The notes beneath the pieces were generated by a model that worked only from the letters and a program-made list of their open reading frames with translations, was not told the origin of the DNA and did not search any database. Shown here in pieces: positions 29,950 to 38,258 of a DNA stretch of 64,000 nt. The stretch is taken from NCBI GenBank assembly GCA_958451615.1, contig CAUDQR010000001.1, positions 62,001-126,000 on the forward strand, written 5' to 3'. The position numbers were made by a program, and so were the translations under genes. Origin of the DNA: an uncultured Collinsella sp. Its GTDB lineage: Bacteria > Actinomycetota > Coriobacteriia > Coriobacteriales > Coriobacteriaceae. Each line of letters opens with the position of its first letter. Positions within the stretch are counted from its first letter, which is position 1.

Positions 29950-30963
29950 TTACGCCATCGGGATGCGGTCGTGGTTGACTTGGCTGTAGAACAGGCGCTG
30001 GATCTCGGCGGCATCGCGTGACTGGCCGAGTGCCCACATGGTTTTGGCCACGAGTGTCTCGGTGGTCATATCATCGCCGCGCAAAATACCCGGATGGTCG
30101 GCGTAAGCACGGCCGACCTCATAAACACCCAGATCGAGGCCCTCTTCGGGGACCTGTGTGGTCATAACGACGGTGCGGCCCGAATCGACCCAGCGGAAAA
30201 TTGCCTCTTGGAACGATTCGCCCGATTCACCAAACTCGGGGATACCGCCAATGCCAAAGGTCTCCAGAATCACGGCGTCGTAGCTATCGGCAAGGGCGTC
30301 GAGGATGCCCGGGTTTACGCCGGGCGTAAGCTTGAGTACAAATACGCGCGGGTCGATGCTGTCGTAGAAGCGCACCGGGTTTTCGCCCTGATGCGTGCCG
30401 TGAAGCCCGTTGCGCACGATGCGGTCGTTGCGGATATAGGCGATGGGCGGATAGTTGACGCTAATGAACGCGTTAAAGCTCATAGTGCGCTGTTTGCGGG
30501 CGCGCGTGCCGGCAATGGCGACGCCGCCAAACACGATCGAGACGTCGTGCGAATGCTCGTCGAGCGCATAGAGCAGGCTCTGGTACAGGTTGAGCTTGGC
30601 ATCGGTAAAGGGATTGCCCATGGGCTTTTGCGAGCCGGTGAGTACGATGGGCTTGGGGCTGTCCTGAATCAGATAGGAAAGCGCCGCCGCTGTGTAGCTC
30701 ATGGTGTCCGTGCCGTGCAGGATCACAAAGCCGTCGTGGTCGGCATAGCCTTCGACGATGACGTCGCGGATACGCATCCAGTCACTGGGGCGCATATTGG
30801 TGCTGTCGATGTTCATGGGCTGCACCACGTCGAGCTCGCAGAGGCCCGAGATCTCGGGGACGCTCTGGGCGAGCTCCTCACCGGTCAGGGCGGGGGAGAG
30901 GCCGTTGCCGTCCTCGGTCGATGCGATGGTGCCGCCCGTGGCGATGAGAAGGATGCGCTTCAT
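29950..30963 (-). CDS. ansA: Type I L-asparaginase
   Basis: 337 residues from MKRILLIATGGTIAS; AGGAAT precedes this ATG and an upstream in-frame start is not used. The first catalytic threonine lies in TGGTIAST, the second with its Asp in VILHGTDTMSYTAAA, and the lysine in TGSQKPMG. There is no signal peptide, so it is the cytoplasmic, low-affinity type. It hydrolyses asparagine to aspartate and ammonia, feeding nitrogen metabolism. Stands alone; divergent from guaA with 267 nt between. Confidence 0.93.
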   Translation of the reverse strand: MKRILLIATGGTIASTEDGNGLSPALTGEELAQSVPEISGLCELDVVQPMNIDSTNMRPSDWMRIRDVIVEGYADHDGFVILHGTDTMSYTAAALSYLIQDSPKPIVLTGSQKPMGNPFTDAKLNLYQSLLYALDEHSHDVSIVFGGVAIAGTRARKQRTMSFNAFISVNYPPIAYIRNDRIVRNGLHGTHQGENPVRFYDSIDPRVFVLKLTPGVNPGILDALADSYDAVILETFGIGGIPEFGESGESFQEAIFRWVDSGRTVVMTTQVPEEGLDLGVYEVGRAYADHPGILRGDDMTTETLVAKTMWALGQSRDAAEIQRLFYSQVNHDRIPMA

Positions 30964-31230
30964 GCTGGTATTCCTATCGTATTTGCCGCCGCAAAGGCGG
31001 AGTCGTTCGGCAGTATTGTGGCACAGGGCGTCCAATGTTCAAACGTATTACATCATCTGTAACGTTTGGTAACACTTCAATCGCCGTCAAATAGGGCCCC
31101 GGTCGTGCGTTTGCCGTGCGCTGATGGCTGCGAGGGACGAGAAACCCCATATAACGTGTACACTATGAAAGTTATTTTCGTTCATTCACGCGGGTGGGCA
31201 CCGGCTCCCCGCCAACAAGAGGGGGAAACC

Positions 31231-32829
31231 ATGGATCAAAAGGCTTCCGCAAAGGTCCTCGTACTCGACTTTGGTGCGCAGTACGGTCAGCTCATTGCCC
31301 GTCGCGTCCGCGACCTCAACGTGTATTCCGAGATCGTTCCCTGCGACATCTCGGCCGATGAGATTCGCGAGATGAACGCCTCCGCGCTCATCCTTTCTGG
31401 CGGCCCGGCCTCCGTGTACGCCGAGGACGCTCCGTCCATCGATCCCGCCATCTTCGACCTTGGCCTTCCCGTCCTTGGCTTTTGCTACGGCCATCAGATC
31501 ACGGCCGTGACGCTCGGCGGCAAGGTCGGCCATTCCGAGGTGGGCGAGTACGGCCGCGCCACCATCACGCGCACGGCCGGCGCCAAGCTCTTTAACTCCA
31601 CGCCTATGGAGCAGACCGTGTGGATGAGCCATCGCGACGCCGTTTCCGAGGTGCCCGAGGGCTTTACCGTTACCGCCAGCACCGACGTGTGCCCGGTTGC
31701 CGCCATGGAGTGCGTCGAGCGCAAGATTTTCACCACGCAGTTCCACCCCGAGGTCAAGCACTCCGAGTACGGTCAGCAGCTGCTGAGCAACTTCCTGTTT
31801 GAGATCTGCGGCCTGGAGCCCAACTGGAGCATGGACAACCTGGTCGAGACCATGACGGCAGACTTCCGCGAGAAGGTCGGCGACGACCGCGTGATCCTGG
31901 CCCTGTCCGGCGGCGTCGACTCCTCTGTCGTGGCCGCTCTGGGCGCTCGCGCCGTAGGCAAGCAGATGACCTGTGTGTTCATCAACCACGGCCTGCTGCG
32001 TAAGGGCGAGCCCGAGCAGGTGGAGGAGGTCTTCACCAAGCAGTTCGATGTCGACTTTATCCACGTCCACGCCGAGGACCGTTATGCCGAGCTTCTGGCC
32101 GGCGTGACCGAGCCCGAGGAGAAGCGCCGCATCATCGGCACGCAGTTCTGGAAAGAGTTCTTCGCGGTTGCTCAGCAGCTCGAGACCGATGGCAAGCCGG
32201 TCAAGTACCTGGCTCAGGGCACCATCTACCCCGACATCATCGAGTCTGGCGCTCGCAAGACGGGCGGCAAGACGGCCACCATCAAGAGCCACCACAACCT
32301 GATCCCGTTCCCCGAGGGCGTGCACTTCGACCTCATTGAGCCGCTTGATCACTTCTTTAAGGACGAGGTCCGCGCGCTTGGTCTGGCACTGGGCCTGCCG
32401 GGTCGCATCGTGTTCCGCCAGCCTTTCCCGGGCCCGGGTCTGGCCATCCGCATCATCGGTGCGGTCGACAAGGAGAAGCTCGAGATCCTCAAGAACGCCG
32501 ACGCTATCGTGCGCGAGGAGCTCGATGTCTACAACCAGCGTCTGTTTGAGCAGACCGGCGAGCGCAACTCCGAGCACAGCTGCTGGCAGTATTTCGCGGT
32601 CCTGCCCGACATTAAGTCCGTTGGCGTTATGGGCGACGAGCGCACCTATCAGCGCCCGATCATCCTGCGCGCCGTCGAGTCCAGCGATGCCATGACCGCC
32701 GACTGGGCCAAGCTGCCCTACGACGTGCTGGCCCGCATTTCCGGCCGCATCGTTGCCGAGGTCCCCGGCGCCAACCGTGTGTGCTACGACATCACGTCCA
32801 AGCCGCCCGCGACGATCGAGTGGGAATAG
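31231..32829 (+). CDS. guaA: GMP synthase, full-length (glutaminase plus synthetase)
   Basis: 532 residues with AGAGGGGG before the ATG. The N-terminal class I amidotransferase has Cys 85 in GFCYGHQI and His/Glu in TQFHPEVKHS. The ATP-pyrophosphatase domain starts with [12 protein letters not shown] (about 230), and the dimerisation domain ends in the invariant TIEWE. It makes GMP from XMP with glutamine in the cytoplasm. The last 15 bases serve as the repeated junction of the island that follows. A second, synthetase-only homologue lies at the far end of the window. Confidence 0.97.
   Translation: MDQKASAKVLVLDFGAQYGQLIARRVRDLNVYSEIVPCDISADEIREMNASALILSGGPASVYAEDAPSIDPAIFDLGLPVLGFCYGHQITAVTLGGKVGHSEVGEYGRATITRTAGAKLFNSTPMEQTVWMSHRDAVSEVPEGFTVTASTDVCPVAAMECVERKIFTTQFHPEVKHSEYGQQLLSNFLFEICGLEPNWSMDNLVETMTADFREKVGDDRVILALSGGVDSSVVAALGARAVGKQMTCVFINHGLLRKGEPEQVEEVFTKQFDVDFIHVHAEDRYAELLAGVTEPEEKRRIIGTQFWKEFFAVAQQLETDGKPVKYLAQGTIYPDIIESGARKTGGKTATIKSHHNLIPFPEGVHFDLIEPLDHFFKDEVRALGLALGLPGRIVFRQPFPGPGLAIRIIGAVDKEKLEILKNADAIVREELDVYNQRLFEQTGERNSEHSCWQYFAVLPDIKSVGVMGDERTYQRPIILRAVESSDAMTADWAKLPYDVLARISGRIVAEVPGANRVCYDITSKPPATIEWE
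32815..32829 (+). mobile_element. attL-like site inside the guaA 3' end
   Basis: ATCGAGTGGGAATAG ends exactly with the guaA stop codon. It recurs with one mismatch at 35376 and exactly at 38713. The guaA 3' end is a known insertion site of genomic islands in other bacteria. Confidence 0.6.
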
Positions 32830-32863
32830 AACATACGTTCTATAAAATAATATAGTATTAGAT

Positions 32864-32897
32864 AGCGGGCACGGTTTCAATCGAATCCGTGTCCGCT
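32864..32897 (+). terminator. Hairpin downstream of guaA
   Basis: AGCGGGCACGG pairs with CCGTGTCCGCT (one G-T pair) around a 12-base loop. There is no T-run. It lies beyond the junction, so the element supplied it. Confidence 0.4.
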
Positions 32898-32983
32898 GCT
32901 GTATGTGTGTCCTTGCACGCCCAATATGTGCCGTAAAAGCCGCCTTCTTCAACGTCAAAGTGAATGGGCTTCATTTTTGCCTT

Positions 32984-33814
32984 TTAAAATCCAATTTTCA
33001 CGATTTGCATTTTCATCCCGTTGTCACCGACCCTTGCGAGAAGCCGGAAAAAGCCGCTGACAGAAGGGTCTCTCAAATCGTTGTAGCCCAGCATATAGCC
33101 GCGGCTTGTGACCTGCAGACGGCTGTCCCACGTGCCGATTTCCTTGGCGGCATCCGAAACCGCAAAATATGCCCCCACATCCTTGATTTTTGCAGTCTTA
33201 AGCCATGTTTTTGCGATCATCTTTACCGCCGTCCGATTGGCAGCATCAAAGACCAGCACACTGCCGGGGAAAGCGTCCGCCATCCCCCGCACCAGTTCCC
33301 GGACCTGCTGGGTCAGAAAGTAATAGAACACCCCGGAGGCAAAGAACACCGCCCCGCGGGAGGCATCGATTTTGCTAAACCATGCGGTGTCTTTCAGGTC
33401 GCAGGGGATATTTTGTTCTCGATCCCCGGCGGGCAGCAGCTGCTGCCGCAAGGCAATCACATCCGGGAAGTCCAGATTGTAGATCTTGCATCTACCGTTG
33501 TCGCAGGTTCTGCCGGTGTTGTCCAGCCCGCAGCCCAGATTGATCACCGCCGCATTGGGGTGGTCTTTCAGGTAATCCCGCACCTCGAAAGCAAGATCAC
33601 CCTGCCGCATGGCCACCTCCAGCGCACCAAAGCGCTGCATCAGGCTGCGGGAGTTTTTCTCTGCCTCTGAAAAGTCGTAGTCGATCTGGTCGAGCAGACG
33701 AACCGCTGTTTCATCCCTGTAAAGGTTCGGGTACAACTCCGTACACAGCTTCCGGGAATACAGCGGGAGGATCAGCGTCTCCTGCACGGTGTTTTTCTCA
33801 ATTTTACATTTCAT
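32984..33814 (-). CDS. LCM/TcmP-type SAM methyltransferase
   Basis: 276 residues. The AAVINLGCGLDNTGRT motif and the NLDFPDVIALRQQLLP stretch typify the leucine carboxyl methyltransferase / TcmP family, which O-methylates carboxyl groups of proteins or polyketide-like small molecules. Third of three consecutive methyltransferase genes on this strand, 115 nt after the second. Base composition is lower in GC than the flanking housekeeping genes, in keeping with transfer. The substrate is unknown. Confidence 0.75.
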   Translation of the reverse strand: MKCKIEKNTVQETLILPLYSRKLCTELYPNLYRDETAVRLLDQIDYDFSEAEKNSRSLMQRFGALEVAMRQGDLAFEVRDYLKDHPNAAVINLGCGLDNTGRTCDNGRCKIYNLDFPDVIALRQQLLPAGDREQNIPCDLKDTAWFSKIDASRGAVFFASGVFYYFLTQQVRELVRGMADAFPGSVLVFDAANRTAVKMIAKTWLKTAKIKDVGAYFAVSDAAKEIGTWDSRLQVTSRGYMLGYNDLRDPSVSGFFRLLARVGDNGMKMQIVKIGF

Positions 33815-33929
33815 AGGTTTCTTCCTCAGTGAATAAAAACTGTCATAATTGCCGCCAGCATAGCCGCTATGACCGTCATGCCTATCGCCATGTGCAGGAT
33901 GGATGCAAAAATACCCGTGCTTGATGCCC

Positions 33930-34535
33930 CTACTTCCGCGCCGTGACGCAGAGCCACTTTTTCTTTTTGTGTATCTGCACCTCGTGAAAACCCGCCCGCT
34001 CCAGACATGCCTTTAATTCAATGTCCTTGTAGATGGTCATGCCGCCGATGATCTGCGTCCACCTCTCGTCCTTGTCCGTATCGCCATTGCTCTCGTTGCA
34101 GATAAGAATTATCCCGCCTGGCTTCAGCGTCCGCCAGACCTCGCGGAAGCATCGGGGCAAATCAGGCCAAAAATAGACGGTCTCAAAGGCCGTGGCAGCA
34201 TCGAAGTAGCTATCATCAAACGCCATATCCGCCACACTGCCTTGCAAGACGGCGCAACGCCCCTCCTGAATTGCAGTTCGGTTGAGCTTTCTAGCCTTCT
34301 CCACGCTGACGGGCGAATAGTCGATGCCCTTGACGACGCCATACGGGCATTTTTTCAGCAGCCGTTTTATGTTTGCCCCGCCGCCGCAGCCGCAATCTAG
34401 CACCTTGGCGTTTGGCGCAAGTCGTAGAAATCGAAGTCCCCACCGCGCCACAGGGCTGTGGCCCAGGTTCATCATGGCAACCATAAGTTTTCCGCCGAGG
34501 CCCACGGGCTTGCGGGTGTTTTCACAGAACGACAT
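33930..34535 (-). CDS. Class I SAM methyltransferase (UbiE/COQ5-like)
   Basis: 201 residues from MSFCENTRKPVGLGGKL, start set by GGAGGGG five bases upstream. Motif I is AKVLDCGCGGGANIKRLLKK (about 45-64), then GIDYSPVSVEKARKL, and the post-motif LKPGGIILICNES. It overlaps the preceding methyltransferase by 14 nt, so both are coexpressed. The N-terminal GLGGKLMVAMMNLGHSPVARWGL is common in small methyltransferases of gut Firmicutes, suggesting the donor lineage. The substrate is unknown. Confidence 0.75.
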   Translation of the reverse strand: MSFCENTRKPVGLGGKLMVAMMNLGHSPVARWGLRFLRLAPNAKVLDCGCGGGANIKRLLKKCPYGVVKGIDYSPVSVEKARKLNRTAIQEGRCAVLQGSVADMAFDDSYFDAATAFETVYFWPDLPRCFREVWRTLKPGGIILICNESNGDTDKDERWTQIIGGMTIYKDIELKACLERAGFHEVQIHKKKKWLCVTARK

Positions 34536-35151
34536 CTGGCCCCTCCGATTTCGTGCATTCCGCATAGGTCAACGGGAACGAGGCCTTCAGCACCGCGCTT
34601 TTCTGCACCGCCCAGCCGTTTTGACGCAGGAAACGTAGGTATTCCTCGCTTGTCCACCTGCTGTGGAGGGGGAATCCCGCCATACTCATGAAAAAGGCTT
34701 TTGCCTTGCCGGAAACCGAGTTCCCCGCGTGGGTGAAGGTTGGCGCGATGAGCACGCCGTCGTCCTTCAGCACCCGCCTGATTTCTTGCAGGGCCTTTTC
34801 CGGATGCGGCACTATGTGAAGCGCGTTGGACACGATCACCACTTCGAAGGACTTCTGTGCATAGGGCAGGCGGAACATATCTTGTACGGAAAAGTGCAGC
34901 TTTGCGGATTGATTGTCCCGCTTTGCTTCAAGGATCATCTTTGCAGAGGCGTCCGTAGCCTCGATGTGCGCCGCCGCATTCACGATGCTCTTTGCGATAA
35001 GCCCCGTGCCGGTGGCGACCTCCAGTACGGTTTTTGCTTTCACTACCGGCCGGATCAGCCCATACATCTTCTCATACGCCGCCCGGTCGTTTCGCATGAA
35101 ACGGTCATACCGACCGGCGTTCTTGTCCCAGAAACCCTCGCGTTCGTGCAT
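34522..35151 (-). CDS. Class I SAM methyltransferase, first of three
   Basis: 209 residues from MHEREGFWDKNAGRYDRFM. The ATG at 35151 follows a G-rich site; a TTG 15 bases earlier is less likely. AdoMet-binding motif I is KTVLEVATGTGLIAKSI, then HIEATDASAKMI, and IVSNALHIVPHPEKALQEI. It resembles UbiE/Methyltransf_11 enzymes acting on small hydrophobic substrates. Preceded by a perfect 7-bp inverted repeat that could be an operator. It begins the three-methyltransferase operon of the first guaA-linked element. Confidence 0.75.
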   Translation of the reverse strand: MHEREGFWDKNAGRYDRFMRNDRAAYEKMYGLIRPVVKAKTVLEVATGTGLIAKSIVNAAAHIEATDASAKMILEAKRDNQSAKLHFSVQDMFRLPYAQKSFEVVIVSNALHIVPHPEKALQEIRRVLKDDGVLIAPTFTHAGNSVSGKAKAFFMSMAGFPLHSRWTSEEYLRFLRQNGWAVQKSAVLKASFPLTYAECTKSEGPDVVL

Positions 35152-35168
35152 GGCTGTCGCCCCCAAAC

Positions 35169-35186
35169 AGTTAGAGACATCTAACT
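35169..35186 (-). promoter_or_regulatory. Palindromic operator of the methyltransferase operon
   Basis: AGTTAGAGACATCTAACT is a perfect 7-bp inverted repeat with a 4-base spacer, 18 bases before the start codon. It resembles DtxR/MntR-type metal-regulator sites of Firmicutes, which is a resemblance only. Confidence 0.45.
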
Positions 35187-35375
35187 ATAACACACGAATC
35201 ATGCAGTAAGATGAGGCTAACCTTCTTTTCTTGGCTAAGACGCATCTCTTCGGTTTTCGCTTATAACGGCGCGAATCAGATACTAGGCTGGAGCTGAAGA
35301 AAGAGCTCGGCGGACAGGTGGGTCGATACCGGTTCCCGGAACGGTGATCCAGCCAATTACACCAGGGCCCTAGTC

Positions 35376-35390
35376 ATTGAGTGGGAATAG
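35376..35390 (+). mobile_element. Middle guaA-like att site
   Basis: ATTGAGTGGGAATAG differs from the guaA terminus by one base. It separates the methyltransferase segment from the ToxN/yjdF/Abi segment, as expected for tandem insertion at the same site. Confidence 0.55.
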
Positions 35391-35399
35391 AAAATTCCT

Positions 35400-35449
35400 T
35401 AGTTATGGGGGTATAAAATTGATTTCCTTTAGGATACCCCCCATAACTA
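35400..35449. repeat. Inverted repeat just inside the second element
   Basis: TAGTTATGGGGGTAT faces ATACCCCCCATAACTA across 19 bases, with one bulged C. It lies ten bases after the middle att-like site and may be a recombinase arm site or an element end. Confidence 0.6.
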
Positions 35450-35713
35450 TATGAATTGACCTGCTGACTCCAATGAAGATTGGAGGGTAACGGCCAGGGG
35501 TGACGGCCCAGCGAGTGTTATTTTGTGAGCTATGCGCGTTGAAAGCGACCTTTCGTGGCATAAACTACTTGCCGGAAGCCGCGGCTTTCAGAGTACGGCT
35601 TACGTGTACGTTTAACCTCCGTGGGCGACGGGGTGCCGCAAGGCGTAGAATATCGCCCACCTGTAGGGGCCTGCAGCGATGCGGGCCCCGCTTCGTATGA
35701 GGGGGCGCAACCG

Positions 35714-36163
35714 ATGAAGATCGTATCCATCTCCCAGGACTTCTTCGACCTCGTCGAGGGCGACCGCGAGCTCATGCTTAAGCACAATCTCCCCTGCATC
35801 GTGGTGGTGAGGCTGCGTTTCCGCGGGAAGCGCAGGGACTTCGCCGTGCCGCTGCATTCCAACATCGCCCCCAACGTGCCCAAAGACCAGTACTTTGCGT
35901 TGCCACCCCGCCCCACGACGAGCCCCGGCTGTCGCCACGGCATCCACTACATCAAGATGTTCCCCATAACCAAGTCCTACCAGCGCCGCTTCAGGACCGA
36001 GGGCTCGGCCTACTACGAGACGCTCCAGCGCATCATCGACGGCAACACCAAGCGCATTGTCTCCGAGTGCCAGGCGTACCTCGACCGCTGCGAGCGCGAG
36101 GGAAGGCCCCGCTTCGCCGTCGACATCGACCGTATCGTGGGGCTGCTGGAGGGCGAGAAGTAG
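35714..36163 (+). CDS. ToxN/AbiQ-like protein, candidate endoribonuclease toxin
   Basis: 149 residues with a G-rich ribosome site. The order resembles ToxN/AbiQ toxins: a short N-terminal helix (VSISQDFFDLVEG), a beta-barrel-like stretch with IVVVRLRFRGKRRDFAVPLHS (residues about 30-50), YIKMFPITKSYQRRF in the middle, and C-terminal helices. ToxN enzymes are RNases held in check by a repetitive RNA encoded immediately upstream. No such repeat is obvious here, so either the antitoxin is unusual or the protein is a relative with another role. The assignment is by pattern only. Confidence 0.4.
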   Translation: MKIVSISQDFFDLVEGDRELMLKHNLPCIVVVRLRFRGKRRDFAVPLHSNIAPNVPKDQYFALPPRPTTSPGCRHGIHYIKMFPITKSYQRRFRTEGSAYYETLQRIIDGNTKRIVSECQAYLDRCEREGRPRFAVDIDRIVGLLEGEK

Positions 36164-36371
36164 GGCACCTCGGCTCAGTCTCGAGCCATGTGGAGTCGCT
36201 CCGCATTTTTGAACGCCGCGTGTGCGTCCCAAATACTTGAGAAACAAGCTGTGAAGTGCGGCGGCGCGCCCGTGCCCGTGCATAGCCGTCACCATCAGCG
36301 TCTACGCGGCGTCGGCTTCAAGTGGAACTGGCCCCACTGCTGTATATGGTCTGCCTTGCTGCACATGGCGA

Positions 36372-36791
36372 TCAATGCCCACGATGCTTCTGCTTGCGCT
36401 TCAGCTTTCGCTGCTCGAAGCGCGCCTCCGCCTCATCCGCGCGACGCTGGCTTCTTGCGCGGGCTGACTCCCGTTTCATTGTCTCCCGCTGACTCGCGAG
36501 CACCTGCTGCGCCCTGGTGCCCATCGCCGGCTGCTTAAGGGCCTTCGACGCCTCGCGGGCGCGGCGCTTGGGGTTCTTCGCGGGCTTGCTCGCCTCGGCG
36601 GGATCGTCACCGAAGAACGAGAGCTTCGCCCATTTGCTTGTAACGAATTGCAGGATTTCCTCATTGGACGGTTCTGCACCGAAGACGATGCGGACGACGC
36701 CGTATCTGCCGTCCTCGACATGCTCCGCCAGCCCGACCCAGAATTGGCCGTCATGATATACGGTCAGGGTGGATGACACGCTGACCTGCAT
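36372..36791 (-). CDS. yjdF: YjdF-family protein (DUF2992)
   Basis: 139 residues from MQVSVSSTLTVYHDGQFWVG; AAGGAGG before this ATG fixes the start. The N-terminal beta domain (LAEHVEDGRYGVVRIVFGAEPSNEEI) and the long Lys/Arg-rich C-terminal helix (KLKRKQKHRGH end) are the family pattern. In Firmicutes this gene is often preceded by the yjdF RNA motif, a riboswitch-like element responsive to aromatic heterocycles. The 130-nt structured leader here fits that. The protein's function is unknown. Confidence 0.8.
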   Translation of the reverse strand: MQVSVSSTLTVYHDGQFWVGLAEHVEDGRYGVVRIVFGAEPSNEEILQFVTSKWAKLSFFGDDPAEASKPAKNPKRRAREASKALKQPAMGTRAQQVLASQRETMKRESARARSQRRADEAEARFEQRKLKRKQKHRGH

Positions 36792-36935
36792 GGTTGGTTC
36801 CTCCTTTATGTAGATGACCATGCAGAGAAGGGACAACCAAGGAGGCAGGTTACTGATGCGGACTCCCGCACGCCCACGACTACCCGACGGGGACTGTGTT
36901 TTCATCTCTGATGCCCGCATTGTAGCACGCGCGGA
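36792..36935 (-). promoter_or_regulatory. Structured leader of yjdF, candidate yjdF RNA
   Basis: A TACAAT -10 on the minus strand lies near 36920. It is followed by about 120 nt containing the hairpins CATC/GATG, CCCCGTCGGG and GCGGGAGTCCGC, and ending at the AAGGAGG. Its presence upstream of yjdF is the main reason for suspecting the yjdF RNA motif. A covariance-model match has not been made. Confidence 0.4.
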
Positions 36936-37097
36936 TTTACGATGTTGATTGCCGGCGCCTAGACGGAGATGAAGGCGGTTCGATCTAGGTCAAGCCGGTC
37001 GCTCGTTCATGAAGCGGCCGATTCCCTGAAAATAAAAGGCGCCCACGAGGACACCTACAGGCTATCTTCGAACTACTTGGTTTGGGGCAGACGGAGG

Positions 37098-37150
37098 AAA
37101 AAGTAGGGCAGAATCGCTCTCACGATCCCGCCCCGCAAACCCGAGGGTTT
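37098..37150 (-). ncRNA. Structured RNA-like repeat, distal copy
   Basis: On the minus strand: a AAACCC / GGGTTT hairpin, then GGGGCGG ... CTGCCCT pairing across about 15 bases, then a T-run (CTTTTT). It matches the copy at 37230-37283 in order, stems and ending. A small RNA or RNA antitoxin unit is possible. No evidence of expression. Confidence 0.4.
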
Positions 37151-37229
37151 CTAACTGGCTCCATTATTCCGGGCTTCTCAGTTCTGTCATTGACCCAGGT
37201 ATCACCCGTCTCCTATAGCGAGTGAATAT

Positions 37230-37283
37230 AAAAATAGGGCAGAGTCGCTTGCGCAAGTCCGCCCCTAAAACCGTGAAGGTTTT
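37230..37283 (-). ncRNA. Structured RNA-like repeat, copy next to the Abi gene
   Basis: On the minus strand: AAAACC / GGTTTT hairpin, AGGGGCGGA ... TCTGCCCT stem, then ATTTTTAT. It begins 13 bases after the stop of the Abi_2 gene. It could act as that gene's terminator and also as a processed RNA. 132 nt from its sister copy. Confidence 0.4.
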
Positions 37284-37295
37284 GCTATCTGCAGG

Positions 37296-38258
37296 CTATT
37301 CTACCAACCCGAGCGATTCTGTCAACCTGCGAAGGAACTCGAGCGCGGAGCGAGCTGCGGCGTCGGGCCCCTTGTCGGGCAGCGCCTCGGTTTCGCCGTC
37401 GGCCCTGGCGAACATCTCGGCGAGCTCGGATGCGGCGCGCGAGCGCGAGGAGCCCTCGGGTACCAAGCCGGAGTGCGCCACGAGCACGGTCGTGACCTCC
37501 TGCATGGCCGTATTCCCCATCCACTTCCTCCTGGTCGCCTTGGGAATTCCCACGGCGGCGACCCTTCGGGAGACGCCGCTGGACGCCGAGCCCCGGGCGG
37601 CGCCCCTCTCGGCGAAGCAGTTGATCAGGCATGAGCCGTGCGCGGCGCAGTTGCGGACGGACTTCACGCGCTTGAGGTCGTAGTGGGAGGCCTCGAGGCG
37701 CCTGTCGCCCCATCGCCTGGCGCAGAAGCGCACGAAGTCGATGAGGGTGCCGAACGAGGTGAGCTCAAGGAAGGCCCAGGCAGGCATGTCGCCGGAGTAC
37801 TTCGCGTAGAGGCTCGAGCTGTAGGGGCTGCGGCCGCTCATCTTGAGCTCGCGCAGGCGGTACTCCCTGTTTGCAGCGGTAGGCGATGCCATGTAGTCGG
37901 CCACGATGGCGTAGCCGTCCTCTCCGCGGTCCTCCATCTCGCGAAGCAGTGTCACCTTCTGGAAATGCTCGATGTCGAGCGTCATGCCGAGCAGGGCGTG
38001 GCGCAGCTCCTGGTCGAGCGCCGCGAGCAGGCGCAGCTGGCCGAAGTCGAGGTCTACGTAGCGGCCGTCGCGCGGGCCTCCCTCGTATTTCGAGAAGAGT
38101 TTGCGGTAGGATGCGAGCTTGAAGAAGTTGCACTTGTCGCGCAGGTAGTCCGCGGCCTCTTCCTCGGAACACAGCTCGAAGGCTACGCCCTTCTGCTTGA
38201 GGTGCTCTATCTGCTGCTCGATCGTGAGGATCGGCTTCCTATCGTGGGGTTCGGCCAT
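37296..38258 (-). CDS. Abi_2/AbiD-AbiF-family abortive infection protein with HEPN motif
   Basis: 320 residues with AGGAG before the ATG. The N-terminus (ILTIEQQIEHLKQKGV, then NFFKLASYRKLF) is typical of Abi_2 proteins. The HEPN RNase motif Rx4H is present as RNCAAH (R202, H207). The family causes phage-induced growth arrest, probably by RNA cleavage. The last 90 residues (from about 230) are not part of the standard core. It shares its island with a ToxN-like gene, and two RNA-like repeats lie immediately downstream, so an RNA partner is conceivable. Confidence 0.8.
   Translation of the reverse strand: MAEPHDRKPILTIEQQIEHLKQKGVAFELCSEEEAADYLRDKCNFFKLASYRKLFSKYEGGPRDGRYVDLDFGQLRLLAALDQELRHALLGMTLDIEHFQKVTLLREMEDRGEDGYAIVADYMASPTAANREYRLRELKMSGRSPYSSSLYAKYSGDMPAWAFLELTSFGTLIDFVRFCARRWGDRRLEASHYDLKRVKSVRNCAAHGSCLINCFAERGAARGSASSGVSRRVAAVGIPKATRRKWMGNTAMQEVTTVLVAHSGLVPEGSSRSRAASELAEMFARADGETEALPDKGPDAAARSALEFLRRLTESLGLVE

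Larger units (their letters stand above)
35187..35713. other. Intergenic stretch between the two guaA-linked elements
   Basis: No gene is supported. The stretch holds the middle guaA-like site (35376-35390), an inverted repeat (35400-35449), a CTCCAAT / ATTGGAG hairpin near 35471-35488, a GTGGGCGA / TCGCCCAC repeat and a GGGGCC / GGCCCC hairpin shortly before the ToxN-like gene. Tandem repeats of the kind that form type III antitoxin RNAs were looked for and not found. Confidence 0.5.

Noticed and set aside
31186..32958. Long open frame antisense to guaA
   Set aside because: Shadow of the guaA coding frame, with skewed composition and no plausible domain.
33826..34008. Small membrane-protein frame between two methyltransferases
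   Set aside because: Only about 30 codons lie outside the neighbouring gene, its start falls inside that gene in another frame, and no ribosome site precedes an internal ATG. The hydrophobic end could be chance.
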